Shown here one piece after another: positions 26,934 to 34,426 of a DNA stretch of 64,000 nt; the stretch's first letter is position 1; each line of letters starts with the position of its first letter. The stretch lies in the NCBI RefSeq assembly GCF_036002945.1, contig NZ_CP108529.1, forward strand, positions 5,141,001-5,205,000, given 5' to 3'. The notes below the pieces were generated by a model, which saw nothing but the letters and a program-made list of their open reading frames with translations, did not search any database and was not told the origin of the DNA. Both the position numbers and the translations under genes were made by a program. Source of the stretch: Streptomyces sp. NBC_01224 (GTDB lineage Bacteria; Actinomycetota; Actinomycetes; Streptomycetales; Streptomycetaceae).

Positions 26934-27725
26934 TCAGTCCCACCAGAACGACCAGGTCTCCTGGTTCAGCACCATCTTCTCGGCGTACACATCCAGGTCG
27001 TACGGCGGGTTCTGGTTGATGTTGTCCGGGCAGAACGCGAAGTGCTCGGCGGCGAGCGCCCGTGCCTCGGCGAGGGTGGTGGGCGGGCGTCCGACGGACA
27101 CGGTCAGGGTGTCGAAGCCGAGCACCACGACCCGTATGCCGAAGCGGTCCTCCCAGGAGCGGAGCACGGCGCAGAGCCGGGCCACGTCGTCCTCGTAGTT
27201 GACCGGTCCCGACCAGCCGATCGCGGCCGGGATGTCCGCGCTGCGCCGGGCCGGGACGAGCGCCGCTCGGGTACCGGGAAACCAGCCGTCCGGGCCGACG
27301 CACTCCTCCGCGATCTCGGCCGCCAGTTTGTCCGGGCCGTCGCGTCCGTCGGCGGACGGGGCGGGCGCCAGGCCCGGCCACTCGCCGTCGGCCGCGTCGA
27401 GTTCTTCGGGTGCGCAGTCCGCCCAGTACTCGCCGAGCACCTCCTCGGCGTCGTGGTCACCCGGGTACGACGTCCTGTCCGGGGCGAGGTCCCAGGTGTC
27501 GGGCCACTGGTCGCGTCTCCCGCCGTCGATCAGGACGGGAATGAGCCCGACCGGCCGTCCCGCATCGCGGAGCCCGGCCCACGTCCCGTGGGATGCGGGC
27601 TCGTCGGCGCACCAGAGCAGCGGTTCGTGCCACGTGCCGTCGAGCGTGGCGTCCACCAGTGAGCCGGGCGGGAGTTGGAGCCCTGACGTGGTCAGGGACG
27701 GGAGCGGATTCGGGAGCGTCGCCAT
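26934..27725 (-). CDS. DUF4253 domain protein
   Basis: 263 residues from the ATG at 27725 (MATLPNPLPSLTTSGLQLPP). The C-terminal 110 residues match the DUF4253 pattern: VARLCAVLRSWEDRFGIRVV, LTVSVGRPPTTLAEARALAAEHFAFCPDN and the ending ETWSFWWD. Cytosolic and acidic; no catalytic motif is known. DUF4253 proteins are common in Streptomyces and are sometimes linked with SUKH-type immunity proteins, but there is no toxin gene nearby, so I make no functional claim. Confidence 0.75.
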   Translation of the reverse strand: MATLPNPLPSLTTSGLQLPPGSLVDATLDGTWHEPLLWCADEPASHGTWAGLRDAGRPVGLIPVLIDGGRRDQWPDTWDLAPDRTSYPGDHDAEEVLGEYWADCAPEELDAADGEWPGLAPAPSADGRDGPDKLAAEIAEECVGPDGWFPGTRAALVPARRSADIPAAIGWSGPVNYEDDVARLCAVLRSWEDRFGIRVVVLGFDTLTVSVGRPPTTLAEARALAAEHFAFCPDNINQNPPYDLDVYAEKMVLNQETWSFWWD

Positions 27726-27806
27726 GACCGCGACTCTAGACGCGGCCACTGACAGGGGTGGGGCGCGGTCGGTTTCCGGCCTGCCCGCCACCGGACTTGG
27801 GGTGGA

Positions 27807-28472
27807 TTACGGGTGTGCGTGAACTACGGCGAACTCGGTGCGTGCAGTGGTGCCGTCGGGTAGCGGCGCGTCTGCGGTGACGTGGCCGATTGCCTGCCCC
27901 TCGGCGCCCTCACCGGGCTGGAGAACACGGTTGATGTGGATGGTCAGCCGGCGTCCGTCGGCTGCTGTCTCCACGAGGATGTCCGTACCGCTCGGGTCGT
28001 CGCTCACGGTCGTGGAGGCGATCGCCGCCCTGACTCCGGTCTCCGCGAACCAACCGGTGACGGAGGGGTCGGGGGTGTCGCTCGTACTCTGCATCTGCGG
28101 CTCGGCTTCGCCGACGATCAGCGCGAGCAACTGGGCGACGAGGACCGGGTCACGCGTCCCGTCGTACACCCACCGCCGCCCCAGCACGCCGTGCTCGGTC
28201 GTGCCGATGAGCGCTTGGTCGGCACCCGCGATCGGCGCGCCGCGGTAGCTGAACGGCACGTGGTACGTGACTGGTTGGTCTCCCGAAGTGTCGGTGGCCG
28301 CCATGAACTCGATGCCCACTTCGCCCTCCGGGTCGTCCAGCCGGAACCCGCCGGTCCTGGCCAGCTCCGGCTGCTGCCCCGCCTTGCCGCGGTACCAGGG
28401 CTGCGCGGGCAGCCAGGTGGCGAGGAGCTCCAGCTTGGTGGGCGTCAGTGTGGTGCGGTGGATGACAGCCAT
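27807..28472 (-). CDS. Maltokinase N-terminal cap-like domain protein
   Basis: 221 residues. The N-terminal 110 residues resemble the cap domain of maltokinase/trehalose-synthase kinases (LLATWLPAQPWYRGKAGQQP, FRLDDPEGEVGIEFMAATD, VTYHVPFSYRGAPI, DQALIGTTEHGVLGRRWVYDG). The kinase domain itself is missing; after the cap there is only a short beta-rich tail ending EFAVVHAHP. It is a stand-alone cap, a type seen in Streptomyces. It cannot phosphorylate maltose alone and may bind sugar or a partner kinase. The preceding DUF397 gene is 24 bp away on the same strand. Confidence 0.7.
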   Translation of the reverse strand: MAVIHRTTLTPTKLELLATWLPAQPWYRGKAGQQPELARTGGFRLDDPEGEVGIEFMAATDTSGDQPVTYHVPFSYRGAPIAGADQALIGTTEHGVLGRRWVYDGTRDPVLVAQLLALIVGEAEPQMQSTSDTPDPSVTGWFAETGVRAAIASTTVSDDPSGTDILVETAADGRRLTIHINRVLQPGEGAEGQAIGHVTADAPLPDGTTARTEFAVVHAHP

Positions 28473-28496
28473 GGCGGTGGTATTCCTCCTGTGGGC

Positions 28497-28751
28497 TCAG
28501 ACGAGTCGCCGGTCGGCGGCGAAGCCGGCGAAGGCCGTCCAGGTGGTGGGGGCGACGGTGAGGTTGGGGCCGTCGGGGTTCTTGGAGTCGCGGATGTGGA
28601 TGGCGGTGGGGTGTGCGGCGATCTCGACGCACTGCCCGCCCTCGCTGCCGCTGTAGCTCGACTTGCGCCATTCGTAGGCGACTTCGAGGCACTGTCCGCC
28701 TTCGTCGCCGCTGTAGCTGGACTTGAACCACTCAAGTGCGGTGCTGTTCAT
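28497..28751 (-). CDS. DUF397 protein with duplicated N-terminal motif
   Basis: 84 residues, ATG at 28751 overlapping the stop of the XRE gene (ATGA). The DUF397 signature W-K-S-S-Y-S-G-x-x-G-G-x-C-x-E-V appears twice: EWFKSSYSGDEGGQCLEVA (residues 7-25) and EWRKSSYSGSEGGQCVEIA (27-45). The usual RDSKNPDGPNLTVAPTTWTAF end follows once. DUF397 proteins act with their cognate DUF5753 XRE regulator, as in the WhiJ and BldB-like systems of Streptomyces, probably by sequestering it. Confidence 0.88.
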   Translation of the reverse strand: MNSTALEWFKSSYSGDEGGQCLEVAYEWRKSSYSGSEGGQCVEIAAHPTAIHIRDSKNPDGPNLTVAPTTWTAFAGFAADRRLV

Positions 28752-29572
28752 AGCTCTCCCAGCAGACGATCCAGCAGGCCCACGGTGTCTTCGGGGCTGA
28801 GGGCCTGGGCTCGCAGCATCGCATATTTCTGGGCGAGGATGCTGACCTCGTCGGGGTCGGAGACGAGCAGGCTGCCACGTTGTGTTTCGGAGTAGGCGAC
28901 GTGCTGGTAGTCCGGGGTCTCCAGCAGGGTGAAGGGGCCGTTGAGCCCGGCGTGGGTACGGCTGTTCAGTGGCAGGACCTGGAGACAGATGCCGGGGAGC
29001 GCGGCACACGCCCGAAGGTGGCTCAGCTGCTCCGCATGCCCCTCGTCGTCCAGGAGGTGAAGCATCAGGACCGGTTCCCAGACAACGAAGCTGATGGTCG
29101 GGGGCGCGGTGCGGTGCAGGATTTCCTGACGCTCAAGGCGGCCCGTGGTCTGGATGGCGATCTCGTCCTCACCGAAGACCGGGACGCGGTTACGGAAGAC
29201 GGCTCGGGCGTAGGCCTCCGTCTGGAGAAGTCCGGGGAGCACCTGGTTGTCGTACCAGGACAGTGCCAGCGCTTCCCGTTCCAGATCCAGGTACTGCTCG
29301 ACCCACGCCGGGATCAGGTCCACCTCCGGCATGTTGCCCACCGCCGTCTCCAGCGCCCCCTTGGTCTCCAGCAACTCGTCCAATCGACGGGCCAGTTCCG
29401 GCAGCAGTGCGCGTCTGCCCTGCTCGATCGAGGCGATCGTCTCCACCTGGTGGCCCACCCGGTCCGCGAGCCGGGCCTGGGTCAGGCCCGCCGCGACGCG
29501 GAACACGCCGACCAGTTTGCCCACGAGTTTCATTGCCGACGCGTTCTTGCGCTGCCGCTTTCTGGGGTGCAT
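28748..29572 (-). CDS. XRE-family regulator with DUF5753 domain (WhiJ-like)
   Basis: 274 residues. The helix-turn-helix is at about 17-72 (FRVAAGLTQARLADRVGHQVETIASIEQG) and DUF5753 at about 85-270 (IPAWVEQYLDLEREALALSW, LPGLLQTEAYARAVF and GPFTLLETPDYQHVAYSETQ are typical). It is coupled to the DUF397 gene and divergent from an ATP-binding protein gene across a palindromic gap. This gene order matches the whiJ locus type, where the regulator represses development and its small partner relieves it. The signal is unknown. Confidence 0.88.
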   Translation of the reverse strand: MHPRKRQRKNASAMKLVGKLVGVFRVAAGLTQARLADRVGHQVETIASIEQGRRALLPELARRLDELLETKGALETAVGNMPEVDLIPAWVEQYLDLEREALALSWYDNQVLPGLLQTEAYARAVFRNRVPVFGEDEIAIQTTGRLERQEILHRTAPPTISFVVWEPVLMLHLLDDEGHAEQLSHLRACAALPGICLQVLPLNSRTHAGLNGPFTLLETPDYQHVAYSETQRGSLLVSDPDEVSILAQKYAMLRAQALSPEDTVGLLDRLLGEL

Positions 29573-29616
29573 ACGGATCGAACTCCCACCTGCATGCGTA
29601 CGTCACGCGCGCACGA

Positions 29617-29639
29617 CCCGTACAAGAAATCTGTACGGG
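29617..29639. promoter_or_regulatory. Palindromic operator candidate between XRE and ATP-binding genes
   Basis: CCCGTACA, seven bases, TGTACGGG: perfect 8-bp arms in the 112-bp divergent gap, further extended by CGCGCAC on the left and TGCGCG on the right. It is placed to control both genes and is a likely binding site for the XRE protein. Confidence 0.65.
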
Positions 29640-29684
29640 TGCGCGTACTGCGGCAGCATAGTCACAGAGTGTGACTCTCGTCCC

Positions 29685-30080
29685 ATGGACGAGACGATGC
29701 AACTCTCGCTGCTGCGTGAGCGGTTCTACCGGCGTGAGCGCCGATCGGTGCCTGCAGCGAGAGAGTTCGTACGAGGAGCTGTCACCGACTGGGGGTTCGG
29801 GGCGCGGCTGGACGACGTACTGCTGTGTGTGAGCGAGCTGTCCACCAATGCGCTGGTGCACGGGGTGCCGCCGGGGCGGGGGTATCTGGTGCGGCTGCTG
29901 CTGCGTGAGGAGGGGAAGTTGCTGCGGGTCGAGGTCCACGACAGCGGGGGCGGGCGGCCGGGCGTGCGGGAGCCGGACGGGGAGTCGGGGCGCGGGCTGG
30001 TGATCGTGGCGGCGCTGGCGGATCTGTGGGGGGTGGGGGAGCGGGATCCGGGCAAGGTGGTGTGGTGCGAGTTCGGGTAG
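29685..30080 (+). CDS. ATP-binding GHKL protein (anti-sigma/serine-kinase-like)
   Basis: 131 residues. Single HATPase_c domain of the RsbW/SpoIIAB type: N box VSELSTNALVHG (about 47-58), G1 VHDSGGGRP (about 83-91) and G2 GRGLVIVAAL (about 100-109). No sensor or membrane part. In Streptomyces these small kinases commonly accompany DUF397/XRE pairs. ATG at 29685 was chosen; an ATG 12 bp further on is also possible. Divergent from the XRE gene. Confidence 0.85.
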   Translation: MDETMQLSLLRERFYRRERRSVPAAREFVRGAVTDWGFGARLDDVLLCVSELSTNALVHGVPPGRGYLVRLLLREEGKLLRVEVHDSGGGRPGVREPDGESGRGLVIVAALADLWGVGERDPGKVVWCEFG

Positions 30081-30087
30081 GGCGTGG

Positions 30088-30663
30088 TCAGCCTTGCCGG
30101 CGGAAGTCCAGCATGCAGAAGACCTTGTCGTAGCGGCGTTCGCCGACGGCCACGAACTCGGGGAGGCGGCCGTATTCGGTGAAGCCCAGCGACCGGTAGA
30201 GATGCAGGGCGTTGGCGTTGTCGCCACGGGCGTCCAGGGTGAGGACCTCGATTCCTGCCTCCCGGGCGTCGGAGATCAGGGCGGCGGTCAGCGCCCGGCC
30301 GATGCCGTGACCATGGGCAGTGGCGTCCACCGCGAGCTTTTCCAGATCGGCGTGCGGCCGATGGGTCGGCCGGGTGTAGCGGAGCCAGTACCCCAACCCG
30401 ACAAGCCGACGGTCGAGGTAGGCGGCACGCAGGGCCGCATCCCCGGATTGCACCGCGGAGACGACGTGGCCGAGAAGTTCCGCCACCTCGTCCCGCGAGG
30501 GTGGTTCGAGCCAGCCGAGCGCGGCACCTCCACCGACCAGGTCCGCCAGGATCCGGTGGGCCGACTCAGCGAACCGGGCCTTCAGCTCCGGATCGGCGTT
30601 CAGCTCCGCGGCGTCAAGGATGGTGGGGTCGGTGGTGATGTCGCTGGTCGTGTCCGGATTCAT
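30088..30663 (-). CDS. GNAT-family N-acetyltransferase
   Basis: 191 residues from the ATG at 30663 (MNPDTTSDITTDPTILDAAE). The acetyl-CoA motif A is LEKLAVDATAHGHGIGRALTAALISDARE (about 115-143), then LTLDARGDNANALHLYRSLGFTEYGRLPEF, the usual motif B. The substrate is unknown; the family includes many antibiotic and amine acetyltransferases. The frame continues further upstream, but that part is low-complexity and unlikely to be coding. It faces the ATP-binding protein gene convergently with an 8-bp gap. Confidence 0.83.
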   Translation of the reverse strand: MNPDTTSDITTDPTILDAAELNADPELKARFAESAHRILADLVGGGAALGWLEPPSRDEVAELLGHVVSAVQSGDAALRAAYLDRRLVGLGYWLRYTRPTHRPHADLEKLAVDATAHGHGIGRALTAALISDAREAGIEVLTLDARGDNANALHLYRSLGFTEYGRLPEFVAVGERRYDKVFCMLDFRRQG

Positions 30664-30827
30664 GACCGGCAGCCTAGTCAGGCCAAGTTCCGGCCGAGAT
30701 GTGTGTTCCCCTGTCCGTGAGGCGGGCAGGGGAACACGTAGCTGTAGCCGCAGTCGTTGCGTTACGAGGCGGTCGGCACCGCCTCGTGTGCCACCCGGTC
30801 CTGTGTCCGCCCCTGGGCCAGGGTAGC

Positions 30828-31058
30828 GGGCGGCTCCGGGCCGCGGCCCTGGACGTGTTCCCGGTCGAGCCTCCGGCACCGGACGACCCGCTGCGTGCCC
30901 ACCCGCGCATCCAGCTCTCCCCGCACAGCGCGTATCTGTCCGACGCCTCGCAGCGGGCGTACGTGTGCGCACCCGCCGAGAACGTCATCGCCTGGCATCG
31001 CACCAGGTGGCCGCTGACCCCCGTGGTCGCCCCGACTCCCGAAGGAGCCCCCTCGTGA
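30828..31058 (+). pseudogene. Remnant of a D-isomer-specific 2-hydroxyacid dehydrogenase (C-terminal part)
   Basis: About 77 codons read GSGRLRAAALDVFPVEPPAP and later HPRIQLSPHSAYLSDASQRA. This is the C-terminal part of a PGDH-like dehydrogenase: the ALDVFxxEP motif and the catalytic His of the PHxA motif. The catalytic domain N-terminus and the whole NAD domain are missing; upstream, in-frame sequence is unrelated. It lies between the GNAT gene and a lipoprotein gene. Probably a decayed fragment left by a deletion. Confidence 0.65.
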
Positions 31059-31105
31059 CCGAACTGCCGAACGCCGGTGGCGGTGCTGCTCCCCGGTCGC
31101 GTGAG

Positions 31106-31837
31106 TCAGAGCTTCTTGCCGCACAGGACGCGGTCGTTCTTGGCCAGGTCGGAGTCGAACATCGGGTTCTCGGTGAAGACGGCGTCGGCTTTGTAGTCGC
31201 ACGGGTCGCTGAAGCCGCCCAGGAATGTGTCCTCAAGGATCTTTATGATCTTGTGGGTCGCGCCGTTCTTCTTGCCCTTGGTCCGGCAGGCGACCTCCTC
31301 GATGGTGTCGTTCTTCTTCGGGCCGCTGTGCACGCAGTCGCCGACCTCGATCCTGGGGCCGCCACCCCCGCCCGGGTCTCCGGGGTGTGGAGGCTTCAGG
31401 TTGCGCATGCAGGCGTAGCCTTCGCCGGTCGCGCGCGTTCCCTCCAGCATGGCGAGGCTGATCGGCACATCGATCACGAAGTCGGTGGTCTCCGAGCAGC
31501 TGGTGGCCGAGAACGGCCAGGCCTTGCCGGACTCCATCCGGTAGGTGACCCGTGCGACGGCCTTGGGATCGCCGCACGGGACCTCGCGGTAGACGTCCTT
31601 CTGGCCGGGCTCGGGGGCCGCGCACTCGTTCTCGGCGAGGTACAGCGTGCCGTACGAGGGGTTCACGCTCGGGGTCGGCGAGGCGGTGGGGCTGCTGGAC
31701 TCCTTGTCCGATGCGTAAGGGTCCGCCACCTTGCCACAGCCGGTGATCAGTACCAGCGTTGCGGCAGCCGCGGCCGTGGTGGCCGCTGCTGCCCGTATGG
31801 CCGATGCCGTCGGTCCGACACCCGTGTTCGTACGCAC
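31106..31837 (-). CDS. Secreted lipoprotein, unknown
   Basis: 243 residues, GTG start at 31837 with GAAGGGGGCGAC before it. Type II signal peptide with lipobox LITGC (Cys about residue 34), then a Ser/Pro/Thr linker. Two similar Cys-containing modules follow (ENECAAPEPGQKDVYREVPC and VGDCVHSGPKKNDTIEEVAC), each pairing two Cys around 15-17 residues, a pattern seen in septum-formation/DUF-type actinobacterial surface proteins. The role is unknown. The downstream neighbour is the dehydrogenase remnant. Confidence 0.7.
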   Translation of the reverse strand: MRTNTGVGPTASAIRAAAATTAAAAATLVLITGCGKVADPYASDKESSSPTASPTPSVNPSYGTLYLAENECAAPEPGQKDVYREVPCGDPKAVARVTYRMESGKAWPFSATSCSETTDFVIDVPISLAMLEGTRATGEGYACMRNLKPPHPGDPGGGGGPRIEVGDCVHSGPKKNDTIEEVACRTKGKKNGATHKIIKILEDTFLGGFSDPCDYKADAVFTENPMFDSDLAKNDRVLCGKKL

Positions 31838-31921
31838 GTCGCCCCCTTCAGGTTTCGATCCAGGATTCTACGATCTACTGCCCTCGGGGGACGGCGAGTT
31901 GGTGTTTCGATGCGTGAGAGG

Positions 31922-32671
31922 TCAGTAGGTGAGGGCGTCGGCCATGTTGCTCTGCCAGTAGGTGACGAAGCCGTTGTCGCCCCAGTGGGTGCCGGCCGGG
32001 AGCGTCAGTTCGGCAGGGGCGCCCGTGGAGCCCTGGTTGCTCCTGCCGGTGAAGTACACCGTGAGGTGGGTGCCCTCGTGCAGCTCCTGCCCGTCGGGCT
32101 CACCGGACAGCCCGATGGAGGCGTAGGCGGACTGGCCCGGCGCAAGGGTGACCACGGCCTGCGGGATGCTGTCGCGGAGGACCGGGAAGGCGGCCTGGGC
32201 GTCGTCGAAGCCGAGCGCCGGCGCGTGGTACGCGTAGCAGGGTACGGAGCCGGTGTTGGTCGCCGTGAGCAGCAGGTGGTTGATGGGGCGGCTCACCTTG
32301 CTGACGGTGACCTTGGTGTTCGAGCCGGTGCAGGTGACGGGGGACTTGCTGCCGCTTCCGGTGGTGCCGCCGCTGCTCTTCTCGCTCTTGCTGCCGCCGG
32401 TGGAGCCCTTGGACGCGGCGGAGACGTTCTCGGCGGGGGCATTGGCTGTGCCGCTGTTGGTCTCCTTGGCGCCCTTGGCGTCCTTGGCGTCCTTGCCCGA
32501 GTCCGGCGCGGTGGCGGCCGGGGACTGCTGGTCGGCGGTGCTCCCTGCCGGAGCCGCCGCTCCCGCCTTGCCGTTGTCACCGCTGCCGTTGTCGCTGCAG
32601 GCGGTGAGTGAGAGGGCGGCCAGGAGGGCGGTCGCGGCGAGGGCGGTGGTGCGGATGCGGTTGCTGCGCAT
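31922..32671 (-). CDS. DUF4232 lipoprotein
   Basis: 249 residues. Lipobox LTAC with Cys at about residue 25, then about 85 residues of Ser/Gly/Lys/Ala-rich linker. The DUF4232 domain (about 110-249) has CTGSNTKVTVSKVSRPINHL, LLTATNTGSVPCYAYHAPAL and FVTYWQSNMADAL. DUF4232 proteins are secreted beta-sandwich proteins common in Streptomyces; a ligand is not known. GGGGAG lies 10 bp before the ATG. Divergent from the membrane-bound HTH gene across 313 bp (32672-32984); that gap shows no further gene. Confidence 0.83.
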   Translation of the reverse strand: MRSNRIRTTALAATALLAALSLTACSDNGSGDNGKAGAAAPAGSTADQQSPAATAPDSGKDAKDAKGAKETNSGTANAPAENVSAASKGSTGGSKSEKSSGGTTGSGSKSPVTCTGSNTKVTVSKVSRPINHLLLTATNTGSVPCYAYHAPALGFDDAQAAFPVLRDSIPQAVVTLAPGQSAYASIGLSGEPDGQELHEGTHLTVYFTGRSNQGSTGAPAELTLPAGTHWGDNGFVTYWQSNMADALTY

Positions 32672-32984
32672 GGTGGTGGTACTCCCCGTATGTGTTGGTG
32701 AGGTCGTTCAGTCAGTGATGGCAGATCAGGACCATGACGATCGCGGTCGACACGGTCACTACGCCGATTGCCACGGCATCGATCAACTCGATGCGGAAAC
32801 GGGTTCGCACTGTGTCGTCCCGGTGGTCTCTGCGGTGTGGTCACAGACTGCGGGACGGCGGATTTCGGCCGCAACGCCGAACGGCCCATTGGGGAAGCTG
32901 GAATGCTTGCGCGTACTGTGACCTGGGCAGATTCCACGTCCCTGGAACGGTGTTCCGGGACGAACCAGGAGGGGGAACGCCGTA

Positions 32985-34379
32985 GTGGCGACGCCGGAGG
33001 CCGGGGAATTCGCGGCTCTGCTGAAGGAACTGAAGGATCGTTCGGGGCACAGCTACGGGGTTCTCGCCGGAAGACTGCACGTCAGCACATCGACGCTCCA
33101 CCGGTACTGCAACGGTGACGCCGTGCCCAATGAGTACGCGCCGGTGGAGCGGCTGGGGCGGCTTTGCGGGGCGAGCCCGGACGAGTTGGTGGAGCTGCAC
33201 CGGCGGTGGATCGTGGCCGATGCGGCGAGGCGGCGTCCTGCTTCCGCTCCTGATTCGGTTCCGGCTCCGGTTGCCGCTCCCGTTTCTGATTCCGGGTCCG
33301 GTGAGCCGGGAGCCGCGGCTGAGGCCGTGGCTTCGGCCGAGGACCGGGACGGAGGCGAGGGCAAGGACGACGACGCGCTCGCGCCCGAGGTCGTGACGGC
33401 CGGGGCGAGCCGGCCCCGGCGGTTCTGGTCCTCCCCGCGGGTGCGTGTCCTGCTCGCGGCCGTCGCCGTCGTCGCGCTCACCGTGCCGACCTCGATCGTC
33501 GTCAGCAATCTGTCGGGTACGGGCACGGACGATCTCAGCAACGCCCCCGCCGTGGACGCGAAGGACCCGGACGGGGCCGCGCGCGTCCGGCCCGGCCTCG
33601 ACGCGAGCGTCACCGCCTCGCCCAGCGGGCCGAAGAAGTCGGGCAAACCTGTACCGTCCGGCTCGGCGACCGTCTCGTCCCCGCCGTCCGGCGGCGCCTC
33701 CGCCACGTCCGGGGGGCACGGCACGGGAGCCGGGTCGGGTGGGCAGCAGAGCGGGGGCGTACCCCTGAGCGCCACCATCAGTTCGTACAACTGGGAAGAG
33801 CCCTGCGGCCAGTACTACGTGCTGGACCAGAAGCCGAACGACGTGCCTCCGCCGCCCCCGCCGCAGGACACCCGCGGCTGGGCCAGGGCGCTCGGCGGGG
33901 TGGACGGCGGCAACATGCTGCTCGAAGTCACCGTGCAGGGGAAGTCGGGGCAGGCCGTCGTGCTGAACGGACTGCATGTGCGGACGCTGTCCCGGAAGGC
34001 GCCGCTGGCGTGGTCGGCGTACTCGATGGGGGAGGGCTGCGGGAGCGGCATCACACCGCAGTCCTTCGACATCGACCTCGACGACGGCCGGCCGACCCTC
34101 ACCCCGGTGGCGGGTAAACAGGGGGACGTACGGGTGCCGCCGAAGGACTTCCCGTTCCGGGTGTCCTCCACCGATGTGGAGGTGTTCGACCTCAACGCCC
34201 ATGTCGAAGGGCACGACGTCAGCTGGTACCTGGAGCTGGAGTGGAGCAGCGGCGGCCGGGAGGGGACGCTGCGCATCGACGACGGCGGGAAGCCGTTCCG
34301 TACCAGCAGCATCAAGGTGCGGCCGAAGTACATGTACCAGTACGACATGGCCCAGTGGGTGACCAAGGAGTGGGACTAG
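32985..34379 (+). CDS. Membrane-anchored XRE-type HTH protein with extracytoplasmic domain
   Basis: 464 residues, GTG start with AGGAGGGGG upstream. A cytoplasmic helix-turn-helix (residues 5-62, LKDRSGHSYGVLAGRLHVST) is followed by a charged linker, a single transmembrane helix (about 154-174) and a Ser/Gly/Pro-rich stalk (about 175-260). The extracytoplasmic domain (about 260-464) contains SYNWEEPCGQYYVLDQKPND and a C-terminal beta-rich part. The layout (DNA-binding inside, sensor outside) suggests one-step transmembrane regulation. Divergent from the DUF4232 lipoprotein, which could be its target or partner. Confidence 0.8.
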   Translation: MATPEAGEFAALLKELKDRSGHSYGVLAGRLHVSTSTLHRYCNGDAVPNEYAPVERLGRLCGASPDELVELHRRWIVADAARRRPASAPDSVPAPVAAPVSDSGSGEPGAAAEAVASAEDRDGGEGKDDDALAPEVVTAGASRPRRFWSSPRVRVLLAAVAVVALTVPTSIVVSNLSGTGTDDLSNAPAVDAKDPDGAARVRPGLDASVTASPSGPKKSGKPVPSGSATVSSPPSGGASATSGGHGTGAGSGGQQSGGVPLSATISSYNWEEPCGQYYVLDQKPNDVPPPPPPQDTRGWARALGGVDGGNMLLEVTVQGKSGQAVVLNGLHVRTLSRKAPLAWSAYSMGEGCGSGITPQSFDIDLDDGRPTLTPVAGKQGDVRVPPKDFPFRVSSTDVEVFDLNAHVEGHDVSWYLELEWSSGGREGTLRIDDGGKPFRTSSIKVRPKYMYQYDMAQWVTKEWD

Positions 34380-34426
34380 TGGTCACGGCCACCGGGCCGG
34401 TGCGTACGGGCTGACTGACGTCCCGG

